Shown piece by piece: positions 52,271-60,815 of a DNA stretch of 64,000 bases; the first letter of the stretch is position 1, and every line of letters starts with the position of its first letter. A program made the translations under genes and the position numbers. Below the pieces are notes generated by a model, which saw only the letters and a list, made by a program, of their open reading frames with translations, had not been told where the DNA came from and did no database searches. The stretch is from Bacillus infantis NRRL B-14911 (GTDB lineage: Bacteria; Bacillota; Bacilli; Bacillales; Cytobacillaceae). The stretch covers positions 2,566,501-2,630,500 of the forward strand of contig NC_022524.1 of the NCBI RefSeq assembly GCF_000473245.1. The letters run 5' to 3'.

Positions 52271-52657
52271 TTATAATCTTTTAGAAAGAATTATCCAAGA
52301 TGTCCAGACAGCGATAATAATGATTGAGAGAAGAAGTCGAACGACCTCCAATGACGTGAGTGCGAGAACTTCTGTTTGAATGAAGATATTCAAAATAACC
52401 AGACATAGAAGCGAAAATAAAATGACATAATACAGCCCTTTTTGTTTAATCATCTTAACGCGTTCATCATTATTCTTGAACTGCGGTAACAAATAAGCAA
52501 TGCTGCATCCCATAAATGCCAGCGCTCCCCAGTTGGAAAGCTCAATCAGCTCCGTACTTCCAAAGCTGGATCCAGCCAAGAGCAGTACTAGCAGCCTTAA
52601 AAGAAAAATGCATACAAATAATCCGGCAAGCAGCATATAATTTCTTCTTGTTGCCAT
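52271..52657 (-). CDS. Four-helix membrane protein with N-terminal DER-K motif (DUF2178-like)
   Basis: 128 residues from ATG 52657 (AAGGAG eight bases upstream). Helices near 8-30, 40-60, 72-92 and 100-120; NNDERVKMIKQKGLYYVILF resembles DUF2178-type proteins normally partnered with a small XRE regulator. None is adjacent here. Its promoter holds a GTAAAG-CTTTAC palindrome. Confidence 0.6.
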   Translation of the reverse strand: MATRRNYMLLAGLFVCIFLLRLLVLLLAGSSFGSTELIELSNWGALAFMGCSIAYLLPQFKNNDERVKMIKQKGLYYVILFSLLCLVILNIFIQTEVLALTSLEVVRLLLSIIIIAVWTSWIILSKRL

Positions 52658-52720
52658 CACTTTCTCTCCTTCATCATTTATTTGAAGGTTTCTATATTTT
52701 TCCTCCAGTACAATAAGTGT

Positions 52721-52758
52721 ATTGTAAAGGACACTTTACGTCAAGCTTCCTTTACAAT
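52721..52758. promoter_or_regulatory. Palindromic TTTAC/GTAAAG sites upstream of DUF2178-like gene
   Basis: GTAAAG-GACA-CTTTAC is a perfect palindrome at 52724-52739; ATTGTAAAGG (52721) also pairs with CCTTTACAAT (52749-52758). Likely operator of a small XRE repressor. Confidence 0.5.
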
Positions 52759-52803
52759 GTTATCCTGCACCACCAATAAATCTTTTTCGGTTTCCTCCAA
52801 TGC

Positions 52804-53358
52804 CTAAAAATACCTCACATAAATGAGAAAATCCGTCCATTCTCCATTTTCAAAGGCGAACTTCTTTCGTGTGCCTTCATAATGGAAGCCGCTTCTTTCG
52901 GCAAGGGATATGGATGGGCGGTTATCGGTGTTGATATGCAGCTCAAGGCGGTGGAAGCCGAGTTTTTCATGAAATATCTCAGCTGCCGCAGACACCGCTT
53001 CTGTAGCATAGCCTTTTTTCCAGAATTGGTTATGAAGGGAATAGCCCATCATTCCCCACTGATAATCCATTCTCAGGATAGTGAACAGTTCAACTTTACC
53101 AACATTAAGGCCATCTTTTTTCCTGAATATGCCAAGGTTTGTCATCTGGTCCTTCATGGCTGCTTCCGCAAAACCTCTGATCCATTTCTCAAACCGTTCT
53201 CTAGTGTTATGCTCCATAGTGATTGGCCTTCCTTCATCATACTTATATAATGAAGGGCTTCTGTCCGAGAATCCCTTATACCAATTTTCATAATCAGAAA
53301 GCTCGAATGGGCGTATGACTAGTCTTTCTGTCTCGATAGATGCTATTTGCAAATCCAT
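52804..53358 (-). CDS. RimJ/RimL-type GNAT acetyltransferase
   Basis: 184 residues. ETERLVIRPFELSDYENWYK opening, WGMMGYSLHNQFWKKGYATE motif A, LELHINTDNRPSISLAERSG and FHYEGTRKKFAFENGEWTDF. Acts on protein N-termini or small molecules; unknown here. Monocistronic, ahead of a long gene-free stretch. Confidence 0.87.
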   Translation of the reverse strand: MDLQIASIETERLVIRPFELSDYENWYKGFSDRSPSLYKYDEGRPITMEHNTRERFEKWIRGFAEAAMKDQMTNLGIFRKKDGLNVGKVELFTILRMDYQWGMMGYSLHNQFWKKGYATEAVSAAAEIFHEKLGFHRLELHINTDNRPSISLAERSGFHYEGTRKKFAFENGEWTDFLIYVRYF

Positions 53359-53542
53359 TGCTTATCTCCCCTTTCATCCCTTCCACTTCAATGAAAGATT
53401 GGCAGAATCCTTCTTTTCTCAAGGCTCTATTCGCTTAAAATAGTGCTATCTTTTTAAGAAGTTAGGAGACAAATGCTGCTCATCCTCTCAACATTCAAAC
53501 AGCATAACCGTCAATCAGAGTGAGGGAATCTATGACAGGGAA

Positions 53543-53735
53543 AAAATAAGCGGAGAAATTCCCCCTAAACTCGAAAAATCTCTAAAAATAGCTCAAATAG
53601 ACGGAGAAATTCCGGCTATTGATTCAAAAAATAGGAAAATGAGCAATTTCGCTCTCCTTAACCGCAAAATCTACCCTTATTTACACCCGCCAGAGCCATA
53701 TCAAGCAGCTTAACCGGAAATTCTCCGCTTATTTT
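53543..53735. repeat. Noncoding inverted-repeat element (AAAATAAGCGGAGAAATTCC arms)
   Basis: AAAATAAGCGGAGAAATTCC at 53543-53562 recurs inverted (GGAAATTCTCCGCTTATTTT) at 53716-53735 with one mismatch, 153 bases apart; a third related piece (GACGGAGAAATTCCGG) sits between at 53600. Arm style resembles the AATAGCGG units of the 52-bp array. Confidence 0.8.
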
Positions 53736-53908
53736 AATGCTCCTGGTCATACACTTCAATAAGGATTCGCCAACCTGTTTCTTCAATACCCTTCCTTCAG
53801 TACCCTTAGCTGAGTAAACCTCTCTTTATAAACTACCAAATAAAGTAAATAATTCCGAATCAACAACCTTTACGAAAAGAGCCTCTTTAAAAGAGTTTTA
53901 ATACCAAC

Positions 53909-53938
53909 TTGACAAATCGGATATATAAGGATTATAGT
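53909..53938 (+). promoter_or_regulatory. Sigma-A-type promoter of FbpA-like gene
   Basis: TTGACA, 18 bases, TATAGT; the transcript would start about 55 bases before the ribosome site. Confidence 0.55.
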
Positions 53939-54001
53939 TATACATAATATGTTAATTCACATTCTTTAGCCATAGCAGAATAATTGAGGGGGATGAGCAT
54001 T

Positions 54002-54199
54002 TTGATGATGACGAAGGAAGAATCTCGCAGAAACCTTATTCTCGATAAATTGATGGCACTTGCACCATTCCAGGACAATAAAGAACTGGGGGAAATGACT
54101 TGCACAGAGCTTGAGGGGCTGTATTTAAGCCAGCTTTTCTCTGCCTCTTCACATCCCCACAGCGGACATAAATCGATCCGGTTAATCGGAAAAAAATAA
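54002..54199 (+). CDS. FbpA-like small basic protein (Fur-regulated basic protein family)
   Basis: About 65 residues if started at TTG 54002 nine bases after GAGGGGG (ATG 53993 or 54005 are alternatives). ESRRNLILDKLMALAPFQDN and ELGEMTCTELEGLYLSQL follow the FbpA pattern of a helix, a short loop and an ELE/LY helix, which in B. subtilis belongs to the Fur iron-sparing response. I do not see a clear Fur box. Strong terminator follows. Confidence 0.55.
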   Translation: MMMTKEESRRNLILDKLMALAPFQDNKELGEMTCTELEGLYLSQLFSASSHPHSGHKSIRLIGKK

Positions 54200-54204
54200 A
54201 TAAA

Positions 54205-54245
54205 AAAGGTGGAGAGCCACATTTGACTCTCCACCTTTCTTTATT
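54205..54245 (+). terminator. Terminator of FbpA-like gene
   Basis: Twelve-bp perfect stem AAAGGTGGAGAG / CTCTCCACCTTT with a 10-base loop; also works on the minus strand. Confidence 0.9.
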
Positions 54246-54392
54246 CAGTAAAGGATCACTGACAAGAGTTTACCGTTCCCCTTACTAAAACGGATCATTA
54301 TTTCCTCTTACTCTCCGCTTGACATGATATTCTCTTATTGTACAGGCCATCCTGCTTCATGTTCTATTGTTAATTTGCTTTTTCTCTATTCC

Positions 54393-55262
54393 TCACCCAA
54401 ATGCCTGTGCCGCCAAAGCAAACAAACGGCCATTTCTTGCAGGCATGGCTTCCGCATGTAACACCATGACAGGAGGTGAAGCAGAAAGCGTAAAACCTCT
54501 GTTTTCAATCATTTCCATAAAATCATCCTGACCTGACGGCACATCAATCCTCAGCTGTCCCTGATGGCCGTTGGCAAGCCGGTCAAGCAAAAGGGAGGCA
54601 GTTTCAGGATCTTCTGCTGCAATGGGGCCAAGAATGAGATTGACTGGGCCCTGAATCGAAAGACCATAACCAATCAGCTTTCCTTCTGAATCAAAAGCAA
54701 GCAGGCATTGTTTAGCCTGTGCTATTCTATTTTTCAGGAAAGCCGTCCTCCCGTCCCCAAAGGCTGGTTTATCGAACTCTACTAGACTATCAAAATAATC
54801 AGTTTTGAATCCCTTGATGACTGAAACTTTCCCTTTCCCAGAGACTGATGGCTGATTATAATCCCGGCATAGATATTTATGTATGGTGTCAACTTCTGAA
54901 AAGCCCATTTTAAGGTATAATGGCCTGCCTTCTTCAGTGGCAACAAGCAAAATGCTTGTTCCATCAGCGGCCAATTCCAGGCAGCCCTGCACCACCTTTT
55001 TGGCGAGACCTGTTCCCCTGAAGCCGGGATCTGTAATCACCAGCCCGAGCCATGCGAGGCTTTTATCATATGGGATCAGTGCGGCACAGGAAACAAGCTT
55101 CCCGGCCATAGTCTTATGGCCCAGAACAGTTCCAGATTTAAGGATCGTTAAGACTTCTTCCTGTTCATAGTCCCAGCCGACCGCTGCGGAAAGCGTGATC
55201 AATCCTTGAATATCATCTTCACTCAGTGGCATGAGGGAAATATCTCCTGCAATTTGCTTCAT
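54393..55262 (-). CDS. Two-domain GNAT acetyltransferase (YitH/HsmC-like)
   Basis: 289 residues. N-terminal GNAT with LGLVITDPGFRGTGLAKKVV (motif A) and LYLKMGFSEV, then a second degenerate acetyltransferase-like domain (about 150-285) with VEFDKPAFGDGRTAFLKNRI, as in the GNAT-Acetyltransf_18 architecture. Substrate unknown; usually antibiotic or polyamine-like compounds. Convergent with the FbpA-like gene. Confidence 0.83.
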   Translation of the reverse strand: MKQIAGDISLMPLSEDDIQGLITLSAAVGWDYEQEEVLTILKSGTVLGHKTMAGKLVSCAALIPYDKSLAWLGLVITDPGFRGTGLAKKVVQGCLELAADGTSILLVATEEGRPLYLKMGFSEVDTIHKYLCRDYNQPSVSGKGKVSVIKGFKTDYFDSLVEFDKPAFGDGRTAFLKNRIAQAKQCLLAFDSEGKLIGYGLSIQGPVNLILGPIAAEDPETASLLLDRLANGHQGQLRIDVPSGQDDFMEMIENRGFTLSASPPVMVLHAEAMPARNGRLFALAAQAFG

Positions 55263-55377
55263 TTCCTTTTCCCTACCTTCTTTCTAAGCTGCTTATCTTT
55301 CAGTCAGGCTTTGAATAGTGTTCATGTGAATGCTGGATTCAGTCTTATTAAACTCTGCTTCACCCTTCACCAAGCCA

Positions 55378-55554
55378 TCAGTTAAAGAAGGACATAATGA
55401 TGACGGCAGCAATTGAAAACAGGAAAAAACCGATAATGACATATTTTATGATCTTAATCGGTTTCGGAAGGCTGCGCACATCTGCTGCATCCGGCAGCCC
55501 CTCAATCTTTTTCATATGATCCACTGCATCATTCATCGGTTCTTTTCCAGCCAT
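55378..55554 (-). CDS. 58-residue single-pass membrane protein
   Basis: ATG 55554 with GGGGGAT upstream. Polar N-terminus (MAGKEPMNDAVDHMKKIEGL), a PKPIK turn, then one helix (YVIIGFFLFSIAAVIIMSFF). Same strand as the fragment at 55578. Well-formed start and stop support a real gene; family not recognised. Confidence 0.62.
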   Translation of the reverse strand: MAGKEPMNDAVDHMKKIEGLPDAADVRSLPKPIKIIKYVIIGFFLFSIAAVIIMSFFN

Positions 55555-55577
55555 TTTGCCATCCCCCTTCGCTCTTT

Positions 55578-55859
55578 CTACATATTATTCTCTGTTTCAG
55601 CCATCATTCCTTTAAAACAATGAGATTTTTTGTAAGAATAAAAAGCCTTCATAATCCGGTCTGTTTCCATAAAATTCAAATCCTTAAGGCTCATCCCGCC
55701 TGACATCAGGCTATTGATGATTTGAGCCCCGGCGAAATAGCCGCTCCTGCCCTCAGCCTCTGTACCTGTGAAGTATTTCTCAAGCATCCTCCTATCGAGA
55801 GGTCGGTCCAAATCATTAAGAATTTCTTCTTCTAATTCTGATAATAGAGAGAATGACCT
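55578..55859 (-). pseudogene. C-terminal remnant of a DUF2268-like predicted protease gene
   Basis: The frame is open back to a TGA at 55862 and encodes SELEEEILNDLDRPL...EKYFTGTEAEGRSGYFAGAQIINSLMSGGMSLKDLNFMETDRIMKAFYSYKKS. The G-Y-F-A-G segment followed by a K/R-rich helix ending in S-Y-K-K-S resembles the last part of DUF2268-type Zn proteases, but the zinc site region is missing and there is no ribosome site before TTG 55811. Most likely a decayed gene end; alternatively a small functional protein. Confidence 0.5.
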
Positions 55860-55867
55860 TCAAAATA

Positions 55868-55892
55868 AGAAAAAGAGCCGAAAATCAGCTCT
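55868..55892 (-). terminator. Terminator of second DUF3231 gene
   Basis: AGAGCTGA / TCGGCTCT stem (one wobble), three-base loop, five T. Confidence 0.85.
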
Positions 55893-55901
55893 AAAGCAGA
55901 C

Positions 55902-56900
55902 TTATTTAATAAGTTTATCCCGATCCGCAGCATGAGGAGGCTTTTCCATCCATTCATGATTAATAAGAATCTGTGCCCCGTCTTCTGCATATAAACCCAC
56001 TTCAGCCAGAAGGCGGCTATAGTCAGCAGCAATATCTCTCCTTGGACTGGCAGACATTGCTGTACCGTAATTTCCTATTCCTGCAGCGGACATCATGTTC
56101 AGCTGGAACATCATTAATTTATCAGAAAAAGGCGGCTCCTGGCTGTCCGTTATCTCAGCATCCCAAGTGACCGGCGCAGGCAGATCATTTTCCTGCAGAT
56201 ACCGGCTGAATATTCTGGTATGTTTTTTGGTGATTTGCTTTCCCCGCACAAAATACTGCTTAACTTCTTCATCTTTAACGCATTGTGCAAATGCTGTTAC
56301 AAGGGTCCCGCCAAAATAATTGGTCTGGATATTGGCGAATAGATGTGTGATCTCAATTGCGGTAAGCGGTCTCTGCTTACCGAGCCAGCCTGCAAGAAAG
56401 TGCTCCCCCTTTACCATCTCTGGTTTTGCAAGAGGAGGGATATAAGGCGACCGCACTTCAAGGCCTTTGGAAAGGAGCAAATCCTTCGTTTCATTCATCA
56501 ATTCCATTGTTGATGATATACACGACATAAAATGCTCCCTGACATCATTCCGGTACGTTAAAGGCAGGATGGCGCCATAAGTCACCAGTGCCCCTTTAGC
56601 CATTTGCTCTGTATAATACAGAAAAAATTCATCAGAAAACAGCCTGGGTGCATCAGGATGGACATCATCATCAGTAAAGCCTGCGGGCACTGAATGCCCT
56701 TCTTCTTTGAAAATTCCCGATATCACTTTAATATGCTGTTCAGCTAAGTCGAGGGCATGGCTCAAGATGTTTTTCGTTTCACGATCCTCTGTACAAGCAA
56801 TAAAATATTGATAAACACATCTGAACATGCTGTCTGATACAAAATTTGTCCATAATCCGCCAGTTTCTGATGAAGTTAATCGAATACGCTGTTTCTCCAA
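55902..56900 (-). CDS. DUF3231 family protein (copy 2)
   Basis: 332 residues from TTG 56900 with GGAGG seven bases upstream. Same two-half plan as 6548-7552: WTNFVSDSMFRCVYQYFIAC at the start, GKQRPLTAIEITHLFANIQT and SQEPPFSDKLMMFQLNMMSA in the second half. Ferritin-like all-helix fold is predicted; function unknown. Single gene with its own terminator. Confidence 0.8.
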   Translation of the reverse strand: MEKQRIRLTSSETGGLWTNFVSDSMFRCVYQYFIACTEDRETKNILSHALDLAEQHIKVISGIFKEEGHSVPAGFTDDDVHPDAPRLFSDEFFLYYTEQMAKGALVTYGAILPLTYRNDVREHFMSCISSTMELMNETKDLLLSKGLEVRSPYIPPLAKPEMVKGEHFLAGWLGKQRPLTAIEITHLFANIQTNYFGGTLVTAFAQCVKDEEVKQYFVRGKQITKKHTRIFSRYLQENDLPAPVTWDAEITDSQEPPFSDKLMMFQLNMMSAAGIGNYGTAMSASPRRDIAADYSRLLAEVGLYAEDGAQILINHEWMEKPPHAADRDKLIK

Positions 56901-57018
56901 AAAAATACCTCCATCTTATTGATGGAAGTATTTTTCCCAAGTTCCCCGGCAGTTATGAATTTTTGTAGGATCTAAAATTGAACCTCTTGAATAACCCTTT
57001 ATATCCGCATTTCCTTCT

Positions 57019-58809
57019 CTAAAGAGTCTTCTCCAATTCCTCCACAAGCTCGCCAAACTTCTTCATAGAATTTTCAATAGGCTCTGGTGAAGTAAGATCC
57101 ACTCCAGTTTTCTTAAGCAGTTCAAGCGGGTAATCGCTGCTTCCGCTCTTCAGGAACTCGATATAAGACTCAAGCGTCTGTTTGTCACCTTCGAGTATTT
57201 TAGTGGCAAGATGGATGGCTGAAGCAAAGCCGGTGGCATATTTGTACACATAAAACGGGCGGTAAAAATGCGGAATACGGGACCAGCCATATTTCACCTC
57301 TTCATCAAAGACAAGCTCTTCGCCATTGTATTCACGGAAGAGCTTTTCATAGATCCCGTTGAACACTTCGACATTCAGCGGTTTGCCCTGCTCTGCATAT
57401 TCATGGGTGACCTTCTCAAATTCGGCAAACATAACCTGTGTAAAGAATGTTCCTTTGAACTTATCGATAAAGTGATTGAGTAAATGCTTGCGCACATTTT
57501 CATCCTTCTCGTTATCGAGCAGATAGTTGATCAAGAGCACCTCATTGACCGTTGATGCCACTTCGGCAACAAAAATGCTGTAGCGAGCTGAGATCTGCGG
57601 CTGATGCTGGCTGCTCAGCTTGCTGTGCACCCCATGCCCGCACTCATGCGCCAGTGTGAATAAGCTGTTCAAATCATCCTGGTGGTTCAGGAGGATATAA
57701 GGATGAACACCATAGACACCCATATTATAAGCGCCTGATCTTTTCCCCGGGGTTTCGCGGACATCGAGATATCGCGCATCTTTAAAGTCCTTTAATGTCT
57801 GGACATAATCTTCGCCAAGCGGTGCCAAAGCCTTCAGCATAATCTCATAGGCCTCATTATAAGGAATTTCCTGTTTCACCCCGCTTACAAGAGGGACACT
57901 CAAGTCATACTGATGAAGCTCATCAAGCTTGAGCTTTTCTTTTCTCAGCCTGTTGTATTCATGCATTGGCGCAATATTATCCTTTGCCGATTGAATCAGG
58001 TTTTCATAAACCTCTTTCGGGACATTATCCCCGAAAAGCCCTTTTTCCAATGCAGAAGGATAACGGCGAAGCTTGGATGTCGCCACATTATTCTTGATCG
58101 CAGCAGACAAGGTGGATGCAATTGTATTTTTCAGTTCGACATATGGCTTGTAATAAGCTTTATAAGCTTCCTTCCGCTTTTCGCGGTCTTCATCTTCAAT
58201 CAGCTTGCTGTACATGCCCCGCGTAAGCCGGACCTTCCCGCCATCGTCTTTTGTTACCATCCCGAACTTGATATCGGCATTATTGATCATGCCATACGTA
58301 TTGCTTGGAGATGAAAGCGCCTCGCCAAGCTGTGAAAGAATTTCTTCCTGCTCTTTGGTCAGGACATGTGTTTTATACCTAAAAGATTCAAGCAGATCTT
58401 CCTCGAAGTATTTCAGACCGTCTTCAGCTGCGATATATCCTTTAAGCGTCCCTTCATCAAGTTCAAGGAGATATGGCATGAAAAATGAAGTGGCCGATCC
58501 GACTTTTACCCCAAGCTGTTTGACGCGGTCCTGCAGGGCTTGTGCAGCTGTATCCCTCGTATCCTGATCCGCTTTAAACATACTGTAAGCATATACATGA
58601 GTAAATGTGTACGACAGCTCTTCACTTAGCTTTAAATATTGGTAAAGGTCTTGTGCATCATGAATGTTGCCGTCATACTCTTTAAGCTTTTCAGCCATCT
58701 TCCCGACTTTATCGAAATCCTGCTCCCACAGCTTTTCATCACTATAGATATCCTCAAGATTCCACGTTTCTTCAACAGGCACATCCTGCCTGGAAGTGTA
58801 TGCTGTCAT
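57019..58809 (-). CDS. pepF: Oligoendopeptidase F (M3 metallopeptidase)
   Basis: 596 residues from ATG 58809 (GGGAG eight bases upstream). Zinc site HECGHGVHSK at about residue 387 with Glu downstream, within FTLAHECGHGV; N-terminal helical domain (WNLEDIYSDEKLWEQDFDKV) is typical. PepF cleaves short peptides in the cytosol, linked to peptide turnover and, in Bacillus, sporulation and competence pheromones. Length and order match the family. Confidence 0.95.
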   Translation of the reverse strand: MTAYTSRQDVPVEETWNLEDIYSDEKLWEQDFDKVGKMAEKLKEYDGNIHDAQDLYQYLKLSEELSYTFTHVYAYSMFKADQDTRDTAAQALQDRVKQLGVKVGSATSFFMPYLLELDEGTLKGYIAAEDGLKYFEEDLLESFRYKTHVLTKEQEEILSQLGEALSSPSNTYGMINNADIKFGMVTKDDGGKVRLTRGMYSKLIEDEDREKRKEAYKAYYKPYVELKNTIASTLSAAIKNNVATSKLRRYPSALEKGLFGDNVPKEVYENLIQSAKDNIAPMHEYNRLRKEKLKLDELHQYDLSVPLVSGVKQEIPYNEAYEIMLKALAPLGEDYVQTLKDFKDARYLDVRETPGKRSGAYNMGVYGVHPYILLNHQDDLNSLFTLAHECGHGVHSKLSSQHQPQISARYSIFVAEVASTVNEVLLINYLLDNEKDENVRKHLLNHFIDKFKGTFFTQVMFAEFEKVTHEYAEQGKPLNVEVFNGIYEKLFREYNGEELVFDEEVKYGWSRIPHFYRPFYVYKYATGFASAIHLATKILEGDKQTLESYIEFLKSGSSDYPLELLKKTGVDLTSPEPIENSMKKFGELVEELEKTL

Positions 58810-58867
58810 ACCCGTCACTCCCTTTGAAAAATACTTCTATTTATTATGTACGGAAAACCCGCTGAGG

Positions 58868-59056
58868 CTATTCCCCTTCAGAAATAAGTATTTTGTAGCC
58901 TGCAAGCTGGGGACCTTCTTCATAGCTTTCCCTGCTGATGATATAAAACCCTGATTCTTCAGGATCGGCAATCACCAGTTCATCCGGACTTTTATCCACC
59001 TGGGCAGCGTCCAGGCTGAAATATTTTTCCCCTAATAGGGCATGGTCGAAATTCAT
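58868..59056 (-). CDS. 62-residue soluble protein, unknown
   Basis: AAAGGAGG seven bases before ATG. Begins MNFDHALLGEKYFSLDAAQV; small alpha/beta-like pattern ending GYKILISEGE; acidic. No family named. Lies upstream of pepF on the same strand (about 58 bases after its stop to the pepF start) and may share its transcript. Confidence 0.6.
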   Translation of the reverse strand: MNFDHALLGEKYFSLDAAQVDKSPDELVIADPEESGFYIISRESYEEGPQLAGYKILISEGE

Positions 59057-59211
59057 AAAAAAACCTCCTTTTGAAAAAGATATCAGAACATTAAAGAAAT
59101 ACCAAAGCTTATGCTTTATTTTACCCTTATTGCCTGTAACTTTCTTTATCCTGTTTACGCCAATATATATAAAGGGAAAAGGAATCCTGGCAGCAAAGAA
59201 AGGTGATCATG

Positions 59212-59673
59212 ATGTATAAATGGATCCTGGTGCTGACACTTGTTTTAGCAGGGTGCGGCACGAGCGCAGAAAATAATGAACCGGGTAAAGAAACAGAAAA
59301 TAACACAAATGGAGGAGGGAGCGGCATTATTGCAGGCAGTGTAGAACCTGAACTTCACAAACAAAGCTCATTGAATTATATGTACACCATTAAAAACCAG
59401 ACAGAAAAGGAAGTTGAAATGAAATTCCCCACTTCCCAGCGTTTCGACTATTCCGTAAAAGATAAGGACGGAGCAGAAGTATTTCTGTTCTCAAGTGCGG
59501 CATTTTTCCTCCAGGCTGAGGGAGAAGAAGTTTTGAAGCCTGCTGAAGAGCTGAATTACGATATCAACCTTAGCCAGCTTAAGCTTGCCCCGGGAACGTA
59601 CACGCTTGAAGCCTGGATGACACAGCAGGACGGGGAAGACTATAAAGTCACCGAGGAAATTACTGTTCAATAG
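59212..59673 (+). CDS. BsuPI-domain lipoprotein (putative proteinase inhibitor)
   Basis: 153 residues from ATG 59212 (AAAGG upstream). Lipobox LVLAGC gives a lipid-anchored exported protein; a linker rich in Asn/Gly/Glu is followed by a beta-sandwich (about 45-150) with MYTIKNQTEKEVEMKFPTSQ, DYSVKDKDG and LAPGTYTLEAW, the BsuPI intracellular-proteinase-inhibitor fold. Exported versions are common in Bacilli; inhibitory activity is not proven. Terminator follows. Confidence 0.85.
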   Translation: MYKWILVLTLVLAGCGTSAENNEPGKETENNTNGGGSGIIAGSVEPELHKQSSLNYMYTIKNQTEKEVEMKFPTSQRFDYSVKDKDGAEVFLFSSAAFFLQAEGEEVLKPAEELNYDINLSQLKLAPGTYTLEAWMTQQDGEDYKVTEEITVQ

Positions 59674-59680
59674 ACAATGT

Positions 59681-59713
59681 CCCCTGCATTTGCATCCTTG
59701 CAGGGGTGTTTTT
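59681..59713 (+). terminator. Terminator of BsuPI lipoprotein gene
   Basis: CCCCTGC / GCAGGGG perfect stem, 12-base loop, five T. Confidence 0.88.
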
Positions 59714-60125
59714 ATATAATTCTTATCACAGGCTCATGAAAGGAAAACACGTGAACGTGATGCTCAAAACATGCAAAAGAATAATGCGTCAGCTCTTTTC
59801 CTTCTGATTCCTGAAAAGCATATTCCTTTTTTACGAAATCCTGCAGCTTTGACTTCATATAGACCCTGAACACTTCTCCCTCAAAAACTTCTTCATTATC
59901 CCAAACCGTATAATCATCATGAACGACAGAATAAGTAACATAATTCTTAAACTCAATATCTGCCCTTAAGGCTTTGCTGTCGGGATGCGGAAAGATCATC
60001 AGGTCTGTGGCGTCTTTGCTTATAAGAACTGTAATGCGCAGCATCGCTCCTTCCATTCTCGGCTCGGAAATATCATGAAATGAAATCGTGATATCCTTCA
60101 TCTCCATTAAGTCTTTATATCGCAT
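59712..60125 (-). CDS. 137-residue soluble protein, unknown
   Basis: ATG 60125 follows AAAGGAG by about six bases; longer frames upstream overlap the membrane gene. Begins MRYKDLMEMKDITISFHDIS; mostly beta strands (MLRITVLISKDATDLMIFPH; DIEFKNYVTYSVVHDD). Last gene of a chain of small minus-strand genes. No family recognised. Confidence 0.55.
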   Translation of the reverse strand: MRYKDLMEMKDITISFHDISEPRMEGAMLRITVLISKDATDLMIFPHPDSKALRADIEFKNYVTYSVVHDDYTVWDNEEVFEGEVFRVYMKSKLQDFVKKEYAFQESEGKELTHYSFACFEHHVHVFSFHEPVIRII

Positions 60126-60172
60126 ATACTCTCCTTTCCAAACCAGGATTTTACATACTATGATAGTAAATA

Positions 60173-60508
60173 TTAAAAATAATACCAGTAATAGATAGCC
60201 GCGCCTGCCGCCGCCATCCCTAGAAGCATGAAACTCCGCTTCCTGCTTTCTTTCCAAATATATATGCTGGCGTTAACCATTCCGGCGAGAACTAAACAGA
60301 AAGACAAATTCCTCAAACCTTCATCAAAAAACAAGAAATTCACAAAGTTCAGAAGCAAGCCTGCAGACATCAGGCCTGCTCCTCCGCCAAGCGCATCTCT
60401 CCAGAATTCCCCTTTATCCTCATCAGGGCTCTTGCGGTATTCCTTTCTTACCGCAGCAAAGATCCAAAGAAAAAAAAGAACGACCATTACGAGCTTTATG
60501 TAGAACAA
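60173..60508 (-). CDS. Four-helix membrane protein, unknown
   Basis: 111 residues from TTG 60508 with AGGAGG seven bases upstream. Helices MFYIKLVMVVLFFLWIFAAV, GGGAGLMSAGLLLNFVNFLF, LSFCLVLAGMVNASIYIW and FMLLGMAAAGAAIYYWYYF; a charged loop KEYRKSPDEDKGEFWRDAL joins the first two. Family not recognised. Part of a chain of small genes (60744 to 59712). Confidence 0.58.
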   Translation of the reverse strand: MFYIKLVMVVLFFLWIFAAVRKEYRKSPDEDKGEFWRDALGGGAGLMSAGLLLNFVNFLFFDEGLRNLSFCLVLAGMVNASIYIWKESRKRSFMLLGMAAAGAAIYYWYYF

Positions 60509-60523
60509 TCAGTGCCCTCCTAC

Positions 60524-60655
60524 TTAGCAGTATCTGCCAATTACTAAAAAGTTCTTGAATCCTGCATTCAATGGAATCAGCCATATAAAAAGACTAAGTA
60601 TGGCAGTAAGTATAAGCAGCAGCTTAATCCCTTTTTCGGCAGCCAGCTGAATCAT
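60524..60655 (-). CDS. 43-residue single-pass membrane peptide
   Basis: ATG 60655 overlaps the stop of the peptide before it (ATGA). MIQLAAEKGIKLLLILTAIL then SLFIWLIPLNAGFKNFLVIG: one long helix. TAA 60524 lies just before the AGGAGG of the next gene. Translation by coupling is plausible. Confidence 0.5.
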   Translation of the reverse strand: MIQLAAEKGIKLLLILTAILSLFIWLIPLNAGFKNFLVIGRYC

Positions 60656-60744
60656 GTATATTGAATGAAAAAGAGTCCGCTGCTAACTAGCAGGAAAACC
60701 ATCATTGGTCCTACAATGAAAAATAATGAATTCAAACCGTTCAC
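60652..60744 (-). CDS. 30-residue hydrophobic peptide (candidate)
   Basis: GTG 60744 with a weak site (TTGGAAG). MNGLNSLFFIVGPMMVFLLV then SSGLFFIQYT. One helix; stop overlaps the following ATG. Supported mainly by coupling and coding-like hydrophobicity. Confidence 0.38.
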   Translation of the reverse strand: MNGLNSLFFIVGPMMVFLLVSSGLFFIQYT

Positions 60745-60815
60745 TTCCAATTGGGGTCCATATCCTCTATACGGTCAATCCTGGGAAAAGTTCCCTAAAT
60801 TCTGCATGCTATGGA

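Larger units (their letters stand above)
53359..53992. other. Gene-free stretch with inverted repeat and promoter
   Basis: About 630 bases with no credible gene. Contains the long inverted repeat at 53543-53735 and the FbpA-like promoter at 53909-53938; otherwise AT-rich DNA with no further signal I can support. Confidence 0.7.

Noticed and set aside
60126-60257. Longer start for the 137-residue gene with a hydrophobic N-terminus
   Set aside because: Overlaps the end of the membrane gene; AAAGGAG points to ATG 60125.
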